NCBI RefSeq assembly: GCF_030388665.1
Contig: NZ_CP128846.1
Location: 5,096,501-5,160,500, forward strand
Reading direction: 5' to 3'
DNA length: 64,000 nt
Source: Streptomyces flavofungini
GTDB lineage: Bacteria > Actinomycetota > Actinomycetes > Streptomycetales > Streptomycetaceae
Positions within the stretch are counted from its first letter, which is position 1; the number at the start of each line of letters is the position of its first letter. This document shows, piece by piece, positions 9,025 through 17,285 of the stretch. Position numbers and translations under genes: made by a program. A model generated the notes under the pieces. That model made no database searches and was not told the DNA's origin. It was given only the letters and a program-made list of their open reading frames with translations.

Positions 9025-9587
9025 GAATCATCCCTGCCCAGCCGGGCGACGTCTCCGCGCTGCTGGCCTTCCGAGCGGAAGCTGCAGCTTGGCTCTCCCG
9101 TTTCGGCACCGACCAGTGGCAACGCCCCTACCCCGCTGACAAGCTGTTGGAGAACATCCGGGCGGGAACTGTGTTCATGGTCCTGGACGCTGACGCAACG
9201 GCGGCGACGATCACCCTGACCCCCGAAGCGGAAGAAGGGCTCTGGACAGAGCAGGAACTGGCCGAGCCCTCTCTGTTCATAAACAAACTCAGCGTGGCGC
9301 GCACGTATGCCGGACAGAACCTCGGGGGACGTCTGCTCGACTGGGCCGGAGACCGTGCGTACCGAGCCGGGGCCACCTGGCTCCGGCTCGACGCGTGGAC
9401 AACCAACAAAGACCTACAGGCGTACTACCTCCGTCAGGGGTTCGAGCACGTCCGTACGGTCCTGGAGGGGGCAGCGATCAACGGGGGGCCTCGGGTGTCA
9501 GGTTGGCTGGCTCAGCGCCAAACCCGACCGACAGAGCACGTCTTCACGGACGAGACCCCGGAGCCTGCGCGTATGGGCAGCACCTAA
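9021..9587 (+). CDS. GNAT family N-acetyltransferase
   Basis: 188 residues. The fold is clear: an N-terminal RIIPAQPGDVSALLAFRAEA strand-helix, then LFINKLSVARTYAGQNLGGRLLDWAGDRAY, where A-G-Q-N-L-G-G occupies the acetyl-CoA pyrophosphate loop (Q/RxxGxG/A). LRLDAWTTNKDLQAYYLRQGFEHVRT is the C-terminal beta-alpha element. The substrate is unknown. The GTG start is coupled to an upstream remnant frame. Codon use is less extreme in G/C third positions than the flanking core genes (e.g. CTGTTCATAAACAAACTC), which fits acquisition with the island. It converges on the membrane protein 30 bp downstream. Confidence 0.75.
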   Translation: MRIIPAQPGDVSALLAFRAEAAAWLSRFGTDQWQRPYPADKLLENIRAGTVFMVLDADATAATITLTPEAEEGLWTEQELAEPSLFINKLSVARTYAGQNLGGRLLDWAGDRAYRAGATWLRLDAWTTNKDLQAYYLRQGFEHVRTVLEGAAINGGPRVSGWLAQRQTRPTEHVFTDETPEPARMGST

Positions 9588-9617
9588 GAACGAGCGGCGG
9601 TCGGCCCCAGGGGCCTG

Positions 9618-10172
9618 CTACGCCACCGGTTGTCCCTGCGGGGGCAGGGTTCCGCCGTCTCCGGCGGGAGCGGCAGACCGACGCGGGGTCATGTGGCCGG
9701 CCAGCCACTCCAGGTTCTCCCACACGCGTGGCTCGCCGTACTCCTGTCGCTTCACTTCGATCCAGGGCCGGTAGTTGTTCCACACGGCGATGATGAGGCC
9801 GCCCCAAGCCTCGTCGATAACCCTTCGGTCGAAGGCGTCCGTCTGCGCGCCTACGGCCAGGAAGTTGAACGTGGTGAGGTACGCAGTGATCAGCTTGGTC
9901 GATTGATGGTCGCCTGACAGCGAGAGGCTGATCAGAGCGGCGATGGCCCCATGATCGCGCTCATTCGGTATCCCCTCATCGAACAGCGCCTTCCGCCGGT
10001 CCATATTGGCCGTGAGGTACTCCATGGTCGCCTGCTTGCGCCGCCTGTCGTGATCTTGGGCTGTGCTGCGAGACAGCAGGAGAAGCTGCCACGCCAGTGC
10101 GCCGAAGGCGGTGACACTGACGACCAGAGAGCCGAACGAACCAACCAGGGACCACAGCTCATACGACGTCAC
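9618..10172 (-). CDS. membrane-anchored hypothetical protein, DUF4760-like
   Basis: 184 residues from the GTG at 10172 (VTSYELWSLVGSFGSLVV); the frame stays open upstream to 10262 but looks less protein-like. One N-terminal transmembrane helix (SLVVSVTAFGALAWQLLLL) is followed by a cytosolic helical domain with KQATMEYLTANMDRRKALF and LTTFNFLAVGAQTDAFD. Arrangement and the TTFNFLAVG segment recall DUF4760-type proteins of unknown function. It is cargo of the putative island at the gpmA 3' end, convergent to the GNAT gene. Confidence 0.5.
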   Translation of the reverse strand: MTSYELWSLVGSFGSLVVSVTAFGALAWQLLLLSRSTAQDHDRRRKQATMEYLTANMDRRKALFDEGIPNERDHGAIAALISLSLSGDHQSTKLITAYLTTFNFLAVGAQTDAFDRRVIDEAWGGLIIAVWNNYRPWIEVKRQEYGEPRVWENLEWLAGHMTPRRSAAPAGDGGTLPPQGQPVA

Positions 10173-10445
10173 GGCCGGATACTTTACGGAAGACGCGCAG
10201 CTCGCGGGGCTGTTTCCGACATCAGCAGGCACGTACAGCGGCACACGACAACAGACCGACACCGTCCCACGCCCGTGTGAGACTGCTCCTCTTCGCTACT
10301 GAGGTCTGGGGTGACACCACCCGGGCCCTCCATGGGCCCTCCGAGGTCGACCGACGGCGACCGACAACGCGCGACAACGACGGCCCGGCCGCAGGTCAGG
10401 TGAGGTGCGCACCCCTGACCAGGCCCGAAAACGGGCCCGCCAGAC

Positions 10446-10466
10446 CCAGGGCAAGAAGAAGTAGGT
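10446..10466. repeat. 21-bp direct repeat, copy 2
   Basis: Exact second copy of gpmA 8773-8793 with no gene of its own around it. Fourteen bases beyond lies the strong hairpin 10480-10513, placed as a gpmA terminator would be if the intervening DNA were absent. Confidence 0.7.
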
Positions 10467-10479
10467 CCGCCCGTACGGG

Positions 10480-10513
10480 AAAAGGGGCTCCACGCGCGCG
10501 TGGAGCCCCTTTT
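10480..10513 (+). terminator. strong hairpin terminator, probable original gpmA terminator
   Basis: AAAAGGGGCTCCACG / CGTGGAGCCCCTTT, about 15 base pairs around a short CGCG loop. It has A-run and T-run flanks, so it can work in both directions. Confidence 0.8.
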
Positions 10514-10683
10514 CTGTGTGCGATTCCGTGCGCGCGGGGGCGCGTGGGAGGGAGCGAGCGGCGGACGGCAGCGTGGGGTGAACAGGTGCGCACGCGTGCG
10601 CCGTTGACGCGCCCCGCCGCCTCGGGCTTGCAATGGAGAGGCAGGCAGTACGTCTTCGCAGTATGCCTTCGAGGAGGAGACAC

Positions 10684-10797
10684 ATGGCTGAGTCCCCCAG
10701 GCCCGAAACCCACGCCGACGGTTGCCAGTGCGGTCCCGGCTGTAGCTGTGGCTGCCAGTCCGGCGGCTCCTGCCAGTGCGGCGGCGGCTGCGGCTGA
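10684..10797 (+). CDS. mtpA: metallothionein-like cysteine-rich small protein
   Basis: 37 residues with eight cysteines (positions 14, 16, 20, 22, 24, 30, 32, 36), mostly as C-x-C pairs in a Gly/Ser background, plus His10; no aromatic residues. That composition implies thiolate metal binding, for example zinc or copper. The ATG has a GAGGAGGAGA ribosome site ending 4 nt upstream. The position beside phoU matches mtpA of Streptomyces, studied with the phoR-phoP and phoU genes, so phosphate-linked control is plausible. It is too short for usual gene calling. It converges on phoU; the 126 bp between them hold no clear terminator. Confidence 0.8.
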   Translation: MAESPRPETHADGCQCGPGCSCGCQSGGSCQCGGGCG

Positions 10798-10923
10798 CGC
10801 TCAGCGCGGGTGAGGTTCCGGCGCGTTTCGGTTCAGCGGAGCACGAAGGGGTGGGCGCGCGAACCTCGGCGCCCACCCCGCGCACGGCTCGGGGCGCGCA
10901 CCCACGCGCCCCGTCGGCAGGTG

Positions 10924-11604
10924 CTACGCGCCCTCGACGGGCGCCGAGCCCGGCTGGATCTCGTCCGCGTGCTCACCCGTCACCAGGTACACGACGCGCT
11001 TGGCGACGGACACCGCGTGGTCCGCGAAGCGCTCGTAGTAGCGTCCGAGGAGCGTCACGTCCACGGCGGTCTCGATGCCGTGCTTCCAGCGGTCGTCCAT
11101 CAGGTGCTGGAACAGCGTGCGGTGCAGCAGGTCCATCTCGTCGTCGTCCTGCTCCAGCTGCAGCGCCAGATCGACGTCCTTGGTGATGATGACCTCCGCC
11201 GCCTTCGCCATCAGGCGCTGCGCGAGCTGGCCCATCTCCAGGATCGTCGCGTGCAGGTCGCGCGGCACCGCCGACTCCGGGAAGCGCAGCCGGGCCAGCT
11301 TGGCCACGTGCTGGGCCAGGTCGCCGGAGCGCTCCAGGTCGGCGCTCATCCGCAGCGAGGTGACCACGATCCGCAGGTCCGTGGCGACCGGCTGCTGCCG
11401 CGCCAGCAGGGCTATCGCGCGGGCCTCCAGCTCGTGCTGGAGGTCGTCGACCTTCTGGTCGGCGGCGATCACGCTCTCGGCCAGCTTCAGATCGGCGTCG
11501 AGCATGGCCGTGGTGGCGCGCCCGATCGCCGACCCGACAAGGCGGGCCATCTCGACCAGGCCCTCGCCGATCGAGTCAAGTTCCTCGTGGTACGCGTCAC
11601 GCAT
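10924..11604 (-). CDS. phoU: phosphate-signalling regulator PhoU
   Basis: 226-residue all-helical cytoplasmic protein built of two repeated three-helix bundles, normal for PhoU. The start MRDAYHEELDSIGEGLVEMA and the metal-coordinating E/D-x3-D pattern around QKVDDLQHELEARAIALLAR and DDEMDLLHRTLFQHLMDD are typical. The protein damps PhoR signalling and phosphate uptake. ATG at 11604 was chosen over the open upstream frame. It is divergent from phoR, with PHO-box arrays in the shared 349-bp intergenic region, so it is probably activated by PhoP. Confidence 0.93.
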   Translation of the reverse strand: MRDAYHEELDSIGEGLVEMARLVGSAIGRATTAMLDADLKLAESVIAADQKVDDLQHELEARAIALLARQQPVATDLRIVVTSLRMSADLERSGDLAQHVAKLARLRFPESAVPRDLHATILEMGQLAQRLMAKAAEVIITKDVDLALQLEQDDDEMDLLHRTLFQHLMDDRWKHGIETAVDVTLLGRYYERFADHAVSVAKRVVYLVTGEHADEIQPGSAPVEGA

Positions 11605-11685
11605 GTGGCTGTCCCTCTCTCGTACGTCACAGGGGCTCACCCCCACGCTCCCACGGTGGTGGCCCGACGCGTCCGTTTAAGTCAT

Positions 11686-11718
11686 CTCAAATGAATCACC
11701 TCTGTCGCCAAGGTGAAC
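11686..11718 (-). promoter_or_regulatory. PHO box array upstream of phoU
   Basis: On the minus strand three adjacent 11-nt units read GTTCACCTTGG, CGACAGAGGTG, ATTCATTTGAG. This matches the Streptomyces PhoP direct-repeat pattern (two conserved units of the GTTCACC / GTTCATT type around a poorer one). It lies 82 bp before the phoU start codon. Confidence 0.75.
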
Positions 11719-11847
11719 TGTGGGCGACGGAGCCTCGCCGCCCGCCCGATGCGCCACACTGCACCAAGGGCCCCGCGAGCCGACCCGCGCTCGGCACCCG
11801 GAACGCGTGCCGCACAACGGAATCCGCCGGTCCGGCGGGGCGCCCCG

Positions 11848-11880
11848 CCGAAATGAACCACTGCCGTCCCCACAGTGAAC
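11848..11880 (-). promoter_or_regulatory. second PHO box array in the phoU-phoR interval
   Basis: The minus strand reads GTTCACTGTGG, GGACGGCAGTG, GTTCATTTCGG: the same three-unit architecture as the array at 11686-11718. It lies 74 bp before the phoR start, so it is well placed for PhoP autoregulation of phoRP. The rest of the 11605-11953 interval holds no gene. Confidence 0.75.
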
Positions 11881-11953
11881 TCTGAGCGACGAGTGTTCGA
11901 GTGGCCACCCGGATGGCTGTGGCCGGTACTCCGACCGCGCATAACCTGGAGGC

Positions 11954-13270
11954 ATGGACGTGAACGCGGCGGTCGCCGCAGCGGCAGCGATCGCCGGGGT
12001 GTGCACCGGCGTCATCGCCATGCTGGCGTTTCGCTGGAGCGAACGCGACCAGAAGAGGCCCACCCGGACGTCTCTGCACACGGACGCGGTCCTGCCCCCC
12101 GGCGTCGACACGGTCCTCTCCGTGCTGCGCTCCTCCGCGGTCGTCCTGGACGAGGCGGACAGCGTGGTCAAGGCGAGCTCCGCGGCGTACGCCCTCGGAC
12201 TGGTGCGCGGCGGCAAACTCGCCGTCGAGCCGATGCTGCAGATGGCCAGGGACACCCGGCGCGACGGTGAGATACGACAGGTCGAGCTGGACCTGCCGCG
12301 CCGGGGCACGGGCCGGGGTGACGCTCTCGCGGTCTCCGCGCGGGTGGCGCCCCTGGGCTCCCGCCTGGTCCTGCTGCTCGTCGAGGACCTCACGGAGGCC
12401 CGCCGCATCGAGGCGGTGCGCCGCGACTTCGTGGCGAACGTCAGCCACGAGCTCAAGACGCCGGTGGGGGCGCTCTCGCTGCTCTCCGAAGCCGTCATGG
12501 ACGCCGCCGACGACCCCGAGGCCGTGGAGCGCTTCGCGGGCCGGATGCAGAACGAGGCGACCCGTCTGACCAACCTCGTGCAGGAGCTCATCGACCTCTC
12601 CCGGGTGCAGAACGACGACCCCCTGGAGGACGCCGAGCCGGTGCGCGTCGACGAACTGGTGGCCGAGGCCATCGACCGCTGCCGACACCAGGCGGGCACC
12701 AAGCAGATCACCATGGCCGCGACCGTCGGGAGCGCCGCGGCGCCGACCGCCGAGGGCGGCTCCGGCAGCCGGACAGCGGTCTCCGACCTGCATGTCTGGG
12801 GCAACCGCGGCCAGCTCGCCGCGGCTCTCGGCAACCTCGTCGAGAACGCCGTGAACTACTCCCCGGCCCGCACCCGGGTCGGCATAGCGGCGCGCCGGGT
12901 CACCGCACCGGGCGGCGACCACATCGAGGTCGCGGTCACCGACCAGGGCATCGGGATCTCCGACAAGGACAAGGAGCGCATCTTCGAGCGCTTCTACCGC
13001 GTCGACCCGGCCCGCTCGCGCGCCACCGGCGGCACCGGCCTCGGTCTCGCCATCGTCAAGCACGTGGCCGCCTCGCACGGCGGGGAGGTCACGGTGTGGA
13101 GCTCGGAGGGCCAGGGCTCCACCTTCACCCTGCGTCTGCCCGAGGCGGGCGCGACGCGCGACCGCGGCACCGGACGCTCCGTGCCCGTGAACGGCGCGCA
13201 CCAGGGCGCCAGGCCCGACGACACAACCGCATACGAACCCATTCCTGCCGCCCCGGAGGTCCTTCCGTGA
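11954..13270 (+). CDS. phoR: phosphate sensor histidine kinase PhoR
   Basis: 438 residues. One N-terminal transmembrane helix (VNAAVAAAAAIAGVCTGVIA, residues 3-22) leads to a PAS-like region (residues 55-145). The HisKA domain has His165 in VSHELKTP. The HATPase domain shows the N box (GNLVENAVNYS), G1 (DQGIGI) and G2 (GGTGLGLAIVKHVA). It senses phosphate limitation with PhoU and phosphorylates PhoP. The stop overlaps the phoP start by 4 nt (GTGA), so the genes are translationally coupled. The disordered C-terminal tail after residue 395 is normal for streptomycete PhoR. Confidence 0.93.
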   Translation: MDVNAAVAAAAAIAGVCTGVIAMLAFRWSERDQKRPTRTSLHTDAVLPPGVDTVLSVLRSSAVVLDEADSVVKASSAAYALGLVRGGKLAVEPMLQMARDTRRDGEIRQVELDLPRRGTGRGDALAVSARVAPLGSRLVLLLVEDLTEARRIEAVRRDFVANVSHELKTPVGALSLLSEAVMDAADDPEAVERFAGRMQNEATRLTNLVQELIDLSRVQNDDPLEDAEPVRVDELVAEAIDRCRHQAGTKQITMAATVGSAAAPTAEGGSGSRTAVSDLHVWGNRGQLAAALGNLVENAVNYSPARTRVGIAARRVTAPGGDHIEVAVTDQGIGISDKDKERIFERFYRVDPARSRATGGTGLGLAIVKHVAASHGGEVTVWSSEGQGSTFTLRLPEAGATRDRGTGRSVPVNGAHQGARPDDTTAYEPIPAAPEVLP

Positions 13271-13947
13271 CCCGAGTGCTCGTCGTCGAGGACGAGGAGT
13301 CCTTCAGCGACGCCCTGTCGTACATGCTCCGCAAGGAGGGCTTCGAGGTCGCGATCGCGGCCACCGGACCCGACGGACTCGACGAATTCGAGCGCAACGG
13401 CGCCGACCTCGTCCTGCTCGACCTGATGCTGCCGGGCCTGCCCGGCACCGAGGTCTGCCGTCAGCTGCGCAGCCGCTCGAACGTGCCGGTGATCATGGTC
13501 ACCGCCAAGGACAGTGAGATCGACAAGGTCGTCGGCCTGGAAATAGGAGCCGATGACTACGTCACCAAGCCCTTCTCGTCCCGCGAGCTCGTGGCCCGCA
13601 TCCGCGCGGTCCTGCGCCGCCGCGGTGAGCCCGAGGAGGTCGCCCCGCAGGCCCTGGAGGCGGGTCCGGTCCGCATGGACGTCGACCGGCACGTGGTCAC
13701 GGTTTCCGGCTCCAAGGTCGACCTGCCCCTGAAGGAGTTCGACCTCCTGGAGATGCTGCTGCGCAACGCGGGCCGCGTACTGACCCGCATGCAGCTCATC
13801 GACCGCGTCTGGGGCGCCGACTACGTGGGCGACACCAAGACCCTCGACGTGCACGTCAAGCGCCTGCGCGCCAAGATCGAGCCGGACCCGGGCGCACCCC
13901 GCTACCTGGTGACGGTCCGCGGCCTCGGCTACAAGTTCGAGCCGTAG
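13267..13947 (+). CDS. phoP: phosphate response regulator PhoP
   Basis: 226-residue OmpR-family regulator; GTG start inside the phoR stop. The receiver has acidic residues in VVEDEE, the phosphoacceptor Asp52 in LLDLMLPG, a Thr switch in VMVTAKDSE and Lys101 in VTKPFSS. The winged-helix output domain runs from about residue 130, with LPLKEFDLLEMLLRNAGRVL and the recognition-helix region KTLDVHVKRLRAKIE. It binds PHO boxes such as those at 11686-11718 and 11848-11880 and controls phosphate scavenging and, in Streptomyces, antibiotic production. A strong terminator follows. Confidence 0.94.
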   Translation: MTRVLVVEDEESFSDALSYMLRKEGFEVAIAATGPDGLDEFERNGADLVLLDLMLPGLPGTEVCRQLRSRSNVPVIMVTAKDSEIDKVVGLEIGADDYVTKPFSSRELVARIRAVLRRRGEPEEVAPQALEAGPVRMDVDRHVVTVSGSKVDLPLKEFDLLEMLLRNAGRVLTRMQLIDRVWGADYVGDTKTLDVHVKRLRAKIEPDPGAPRYLVTVRGLGYKFEP

Positions 13948-13960
13948 ACAGCACCCACGT

Positions 13961-14012
13961 GAGCACGCGAAAGGGCGGGACCCCTGAGGGGTTCCCGCCC
14001 TTTCGCGTGCTC
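13961..14012. terminator. long hairpin terminator after phoP
   Basis: A perfect 20-bp stem (GAGCACGCGAAAGGGCGGGA and its complement) with a 12-nt loop, CCCCTGAGGGGT. It sits between convergent phoP and the lipoprotein gene and probably serves both. Confidence 0.85.
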
Positions 14013-14064
14013 TTCTCGAAACGTCCCCGCGTACGGGTCGAACCGTCCCGCGTACGGGAGGACG

Positions 14065-14820
14065 TCAGCGCTGCGCGTCGCCCTCGTGCCCGGCCTCGCC
14101 GGACGGCGTGGTGCCCGCGCCCTGGGCGCCTTCGCCGCCCTCGGCGCCGTCGGCCCCGGCGGCGCCCTCAGCGCCGTTCCCGGTGCCGTTCTCGGCGTCC
14201 CCGGACGGCGTGCCCGACGGGCTGCCGGAGGGCGATCCCGAGGGCTTTCCGGACGGCTTGCCCGAGGGCTTGGCGTCCGGGGCCTTCGGGAGCTCGCTCG
14301 GGCCCCACTTCTGGAAGTAGCTCTCGGCGGGCACGACGAACGTCTTCAGCTTCACGTCGCCGGTCTTGCTGAAGGCGAAGGTGACCGGCTGCGCGTTGCC
14401 GTCCTTGACGGACTCGCGGCTGCTGGGCAGGACCGCGGCGGCGTTGTCCTTGCCGCCGATGGTGACCGACCCGCCGGCCGGGATGGTCAGGCCGCCGCCC
14501 GCGCCCTTCTTCTCGCCCTTGGCGGGGCTCAGCGCGGCCTTCTTGCCGGTGCCGTCGACCTTGATGGATTCCAGGGTCTGGGCGGTGCGGCCGTTGTTGA
14601 AGACCGTCGCGGCGATGACGGCGGGGCCCGTCGACTCGCGGTCGGGCTGCGTGATGATCATGGCATTCTGGATCTTGATGTCGCCGACGGCGGTCGCCGC
14701 GTTGTCCGGCTTGATCTCGATCGTCTGGGCGTTGTTTCCGGCACCGCAGGCGGTGAGCGTGGCGAGCGAGAACGCGAGGGCGGTGGCGGCGATGGCGCCG
14801 CGTCGAAGGCTGCGGCTCAC
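14065..14820 (-). CDS. secreted lipoprotein, DUF461/copper-chaperone-like
   Basis: 251 residues with a lipoprotein signal (lipobox LTAC, mature Cys at residue 25). The folded part (residues 30-175) starts EIKPDNAATAVGDIKIQNAM and contains STGPAVIAATVFNNGRTAQTL, a beta-sandwich resembling the DUF461 family of extracellular copper chaperones. The usual Met/His copper ligands are not obvious, so metal binding is uncertain. The tail is a low-complexity PSGKPSGKPSGSPSGSPSG region followed by a Gly/Ala/Glu-rich stretch, probably a cell-wall spacer. It converges on phoP. Confidence 0.7.
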   Translation of the reverse strand: MSRSLRRGAIAATALAFSLATLTACGAGNNAQTIEIKPDNAATAVGDIKIQNAMIITQPDRESTGPAVIAATVFNNGRTAQTLESIKVDGTGKKAALSPAKGEKKGAGGGLTIPAGGSVTIGGKDNAAAVLPSSRESVKDGNAQPVTFAFSKTGDVKLKTFVVPAESYFQKWGPSELPKAPDAKPSGKPSGKPSGSPSGSPSGTPSGDAENGTGNGAEGAAGADGAEGGEGAQGAGTTPSGEAGHEGDAQR

Positions 14821-15595
14821 GGCGGCGGCAACTCCTAAACGTGGGCGGTACGGAGGGGGCGGGCGGCCTTGACGCCGTCCTGGCGGGCGACCGTAGAGCC
14901 GCCCTAAGGGTGTGTCAGCGGGCTTAGGTTACCGAGCCGTTCCCGCGCCGCCGCACCCGACCCGCCCCTCAGCACCACGAGCTGCCGGTCTCCCCGCCCG
15001 ATGCTCCCGTCCCGACTCGCCCCACGGCCTCCCCGCGCCCTCCCGGGACCTCGCGTGCCCCACCCGTTCCAGGGCCTGTTCCGTATTCGTAAATCCGGGG
15101 CCGCCGGCGTTCCGGCGATTTTCGGATAAGGAAATCGGAGGAGGCCGGGAAATTGATCAGTGGATGGCGCACGGGACGTGCCACCTGGTGGATCGGAGCG
15201 CGGTTCGGGCGCACGGGCGCTCGTGGTTCTTGATCAATTCCGGATTCGCGCCGGACCCGCCTCCGGGACCGTCGCGAAGTGATCCCGAACGCGTCCGGCG
15301 CGTCGTCTCGTACGTGTCAGCGAGTGCTGAACGGAGTAGCGGAAGTTCACCTACGGGAACCCGGCAAACCGGGACGTTCGTCCCCTTGCGGCCCTCTCTC
15401 GGGGCGCGTAACGGGGGCGTTTCACCGTCCCCGAACAGCCGCTCCGACCTGCGAATACCCCCTTCCGCGGCCCTCGCGCAGCACGTTCCTGTTGCAGTTG
15501 TCAAGCCCCGAGATATGCCCTGACCTGCGAAAACGCCATTCAGAAGACGCCGTATCCGTGTTACCCTGGATAGCCACGGAAGGGGTACCTGTCAC
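14821..15595. other. 775-bp interval without recognisable gene, carD promoter region
   Basis: Both strands were read and only weak open frames without family resemblance were seen. The composition is less G/C-skewed in 15080-15250 (e.g. TTCGGATAAGGAAATCGG) than in the neighbouring genes. The carD promoter probably lies just upstream of 15590; TACCCT at 15564-15569 could serve as a -10 element. Nothing else can be assigned. Confidence 0.4.
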
Positions 15596-16078
15596 ATGAC
15601 GTTCAAGGTTGGCGACACCGTGGTCTATCCCCATCACGGGGCCGCGCTGATCGAGGCTATCGAAACTCGCCAGATCAAAGGCGTGGACAAGACCTACTTG
15701 GTGCTGAAGGTCGCCCAGGGCGACCTGACGGTACGTGTGCCAGCGGACAATGCGGAGTTCGTCGGTGTGCGTGATGTGGTCGGCCAGGACGGCCTCGACC
15801 GGGTCTTCGAAGTACTGCGCGCGCCGTACGCAGAAGAGCCCACGAACTGGTCGCGCCGTTACAAGGCAAATCTTGAGAAGCTTGCCTCCGGCGATGTCAT
15901 CAAGGTCGCGGAAGTGGTCCGTGACCTGTGGCGTCGGGAGCGCGAGCGCGGACTGTCCGCCGGTGAGAAGCGCATGCTCGCCAAGGCCCGTCAGATCCTG
16001 GTGAGCGAGCTGGCCCTCGCGGAGAACACGAACGAGGACAAGGCCGAGGCCCTGCTCGACGAGGTCCTCGCGTCCTGA
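15596..16078 (+). CDS. carD: CarD/CdnL-type RNA polymerase-binding transcription factor
   Basis: 160 residues, normal for actinobacterial CarD. The N-terminal RNA-polymerase-interacting Tudor-like domain starts [20 protein letters not shown] and is shared with the transcription-repair coupling factor. The C-terminal helical DNA-binding domain contains [17 protein letters not shown] and [20 protein letters not shown], including the conserved Trp that wedges at the upstream edge of the transcription bubble. It stabilises open complexes, notably at rRNA and other housekeeping promoters. It is followed by ispD after a 409-bp gap, as elsewhere in Streptomyces. Confidence 0.92.
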   Translation: MTFKVGDTVVYPHHGAALIEAIETRQIKGVDKTYLVLKVAQGDLTVRVPADNAEFVGVRDVVGQDGLDRVFEVLRAPYAEEPTNWSRRYKANLEKLASGDVIKVAEVVRDLWRRERERGLSAGEKRMLAKARQILVSELALAENTNEDKAEALLDEVLAS

Positions 16079-16487
16079 AGTCCTGACCGACGCAGCGCAG
16101 CGCCACACCACCTGGCGTGCGTCCCGGGACGAACACAGAGCGCACACATTGCCGCGGTGCCCGCCGACTCCTGAAAGGTGTTGCCGGGCACTGCGGCATG
16201 TTCGCACTGCGGCATGTCCGTACCCGAGGGAGTCCTCGTGCCCCGAGGGCACCCGCGTACCCGTACCCGTACCCGAAAACGGGCAGGCGTCGACCCCGGG
16301 CGCGCGTGCGCGTACCCCGGTCTTCACCGCCGGTTCGCGTGTACGGAAAGATCCCCCGGTACTTTGGCGTGCCGGGCTCGGGCAGCTGCCTCGACCAGAT
16401 GTCACGGAAGGGTCCGGTCAAGGCGTCGCGCCCGGCACGCTGTGGCCATACCCATGTCGGCCGAGCACACAAACCTGAACGGAACCG
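16079..16487. other. 409-bp carD-ispD interval with small repeats
   Basis: No gene is recognised. A run of GTACCC hexamers (CGTACCCGTACCCGTACCCG, about 16255-16275) is followed by AAAACGGG, which can fold back weakly. The bases before ispD (ACGGAACCG) give only a modest ribosome site. Confidence 0.35.
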
Positions 16488-17285
16488 ATGTCTGACGCAT
16501 CTTCTGTGGCGGGCCGGCCTGGTCCCGCCCAGCACGCCCAGTCCACGCACCCCGCCGAGCCCCTCCGCACCGCCGCGGTGATCCCCGCGGCGGGCCGCGG
16601 CGTCCGCCTCGGCCCCGGCGCCCCCAAGGCCCTGCGCGCCCTGAACGGTACGCCCATGCTCATCCACGCCGTGCGCGCGATGGCCGCGTCCCGCGCCGTC
16701 TCCCTCGTCGTGGTCGTGGCCCCGCCGGACGGCGCCCCCGAGGTCAAGACCCTCCTCGCCGACCACGCCCTGCCCGAGCGGACCGACTTCCTCGTCGTGC
16801 CCGGCGGCGCGACCCGCCAGGAGTCCGTGCAGCTCGGCCTCGATGCCCTGCCCCCCGGCATCGACATCGTGCTCGTGCACGACGCGGCCCGCCCCCTGGT
16901 CCCCGTGGACACCGTCGACGGCGTCATCGAGGCCGTCCGCGACGGGGCGCCCGCCGTCGTCCCCGCGCTGCCGGTCGCCGACACCGTCAAGGAGGTCGAG
17001 CCAGGAACGCCCGGCGAGCCCGAGCCCGTCCTCGCCACCCCCGAGCGCGCCCGCCTGCGGGCCGTGCAGACGCCGCAGGGCTTCGACCGGGCCACGCTGC
17101 TCCGCGCCCACGAAGCCGCCGTCGTCGGCGAGGGCGCCACGGACTGCGCGGGCCTCGTGGAGCGCCTCGGCGAGCCGGTGGTGCTCGTGCCGGGCCACGA
17201 GGAGGCGTTCAAGGTGACCCGGCCCCTCGACCTCGTCCTCGCCGAGGCCGTACTCGCCCGCAGGAGGGCCAACGATGGCTTCTGA
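16488..17285 (+). CDS. ispD: 2-C-methyl-D-erythritol 4-phosphate cytidylyltransferase
   Basis: Third enzyme of the MEP isoprenoid pathway: joins CTP and methylerythritol phosphate. 265 residues, with about 27 extra N-terminal residues before the Rossmann-like domain. The CTP-binding loop is [19 protein letters not shown], with substrate-binding [26 protein letters not shown] and [15 protein letters not shown]. It overlaps ispF by 11 nt, so the two are translationally coupled. Confidence 0.92.
   Translation: MSDASSVAGRPGPAQHAQSTHPAEPLRTAAVIPAAGRGVRLGPGAPKALRALNGTPMLIHAVRAMAASRAVSLVVVVAPPDGAPEVKTLLADHALPERTDFLVVPGGATRQESVQLGLDALPPGIDIVLVHDAARPLVPVDTVDGVIEAVRDGAPAVVPALPVADTVKEVEPGTPGEPEPVLATPERARLRAVQTPQGFDRATLLRAHEAAVVGEGATDCAGLVERLGEPVVLVPGHEEAFKVTRPLDLVLAEAVLARRRANDGF

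Larger units (their letters stand above)
8773..10466. mobile_element. small island between 21-bp direct repeats at gpmA 3' end
   Basis: The 1.67-kb interval is bounded by exact 21-bp repeats. It contains a gene remnant, a GNAT acetyltransferase and a convergent membrane protein, and it lies between gpmA and a strong terminator at 10480-10513 that starts 14 bp after the second repeat. The simplest reading is an insertion that pushed gpmA away from its own terminator. No integrase or transposase is visible, so this is either a deletion remnant of a larger element or mobilised in trans. Confidence 0.55.

Noticed and set aside
14912..15523. 203-residue open frame in the carD upstream region
   Set aside because: Biased, domain-free sequence without a ribosome site; competing frames on the other strand are equally long.
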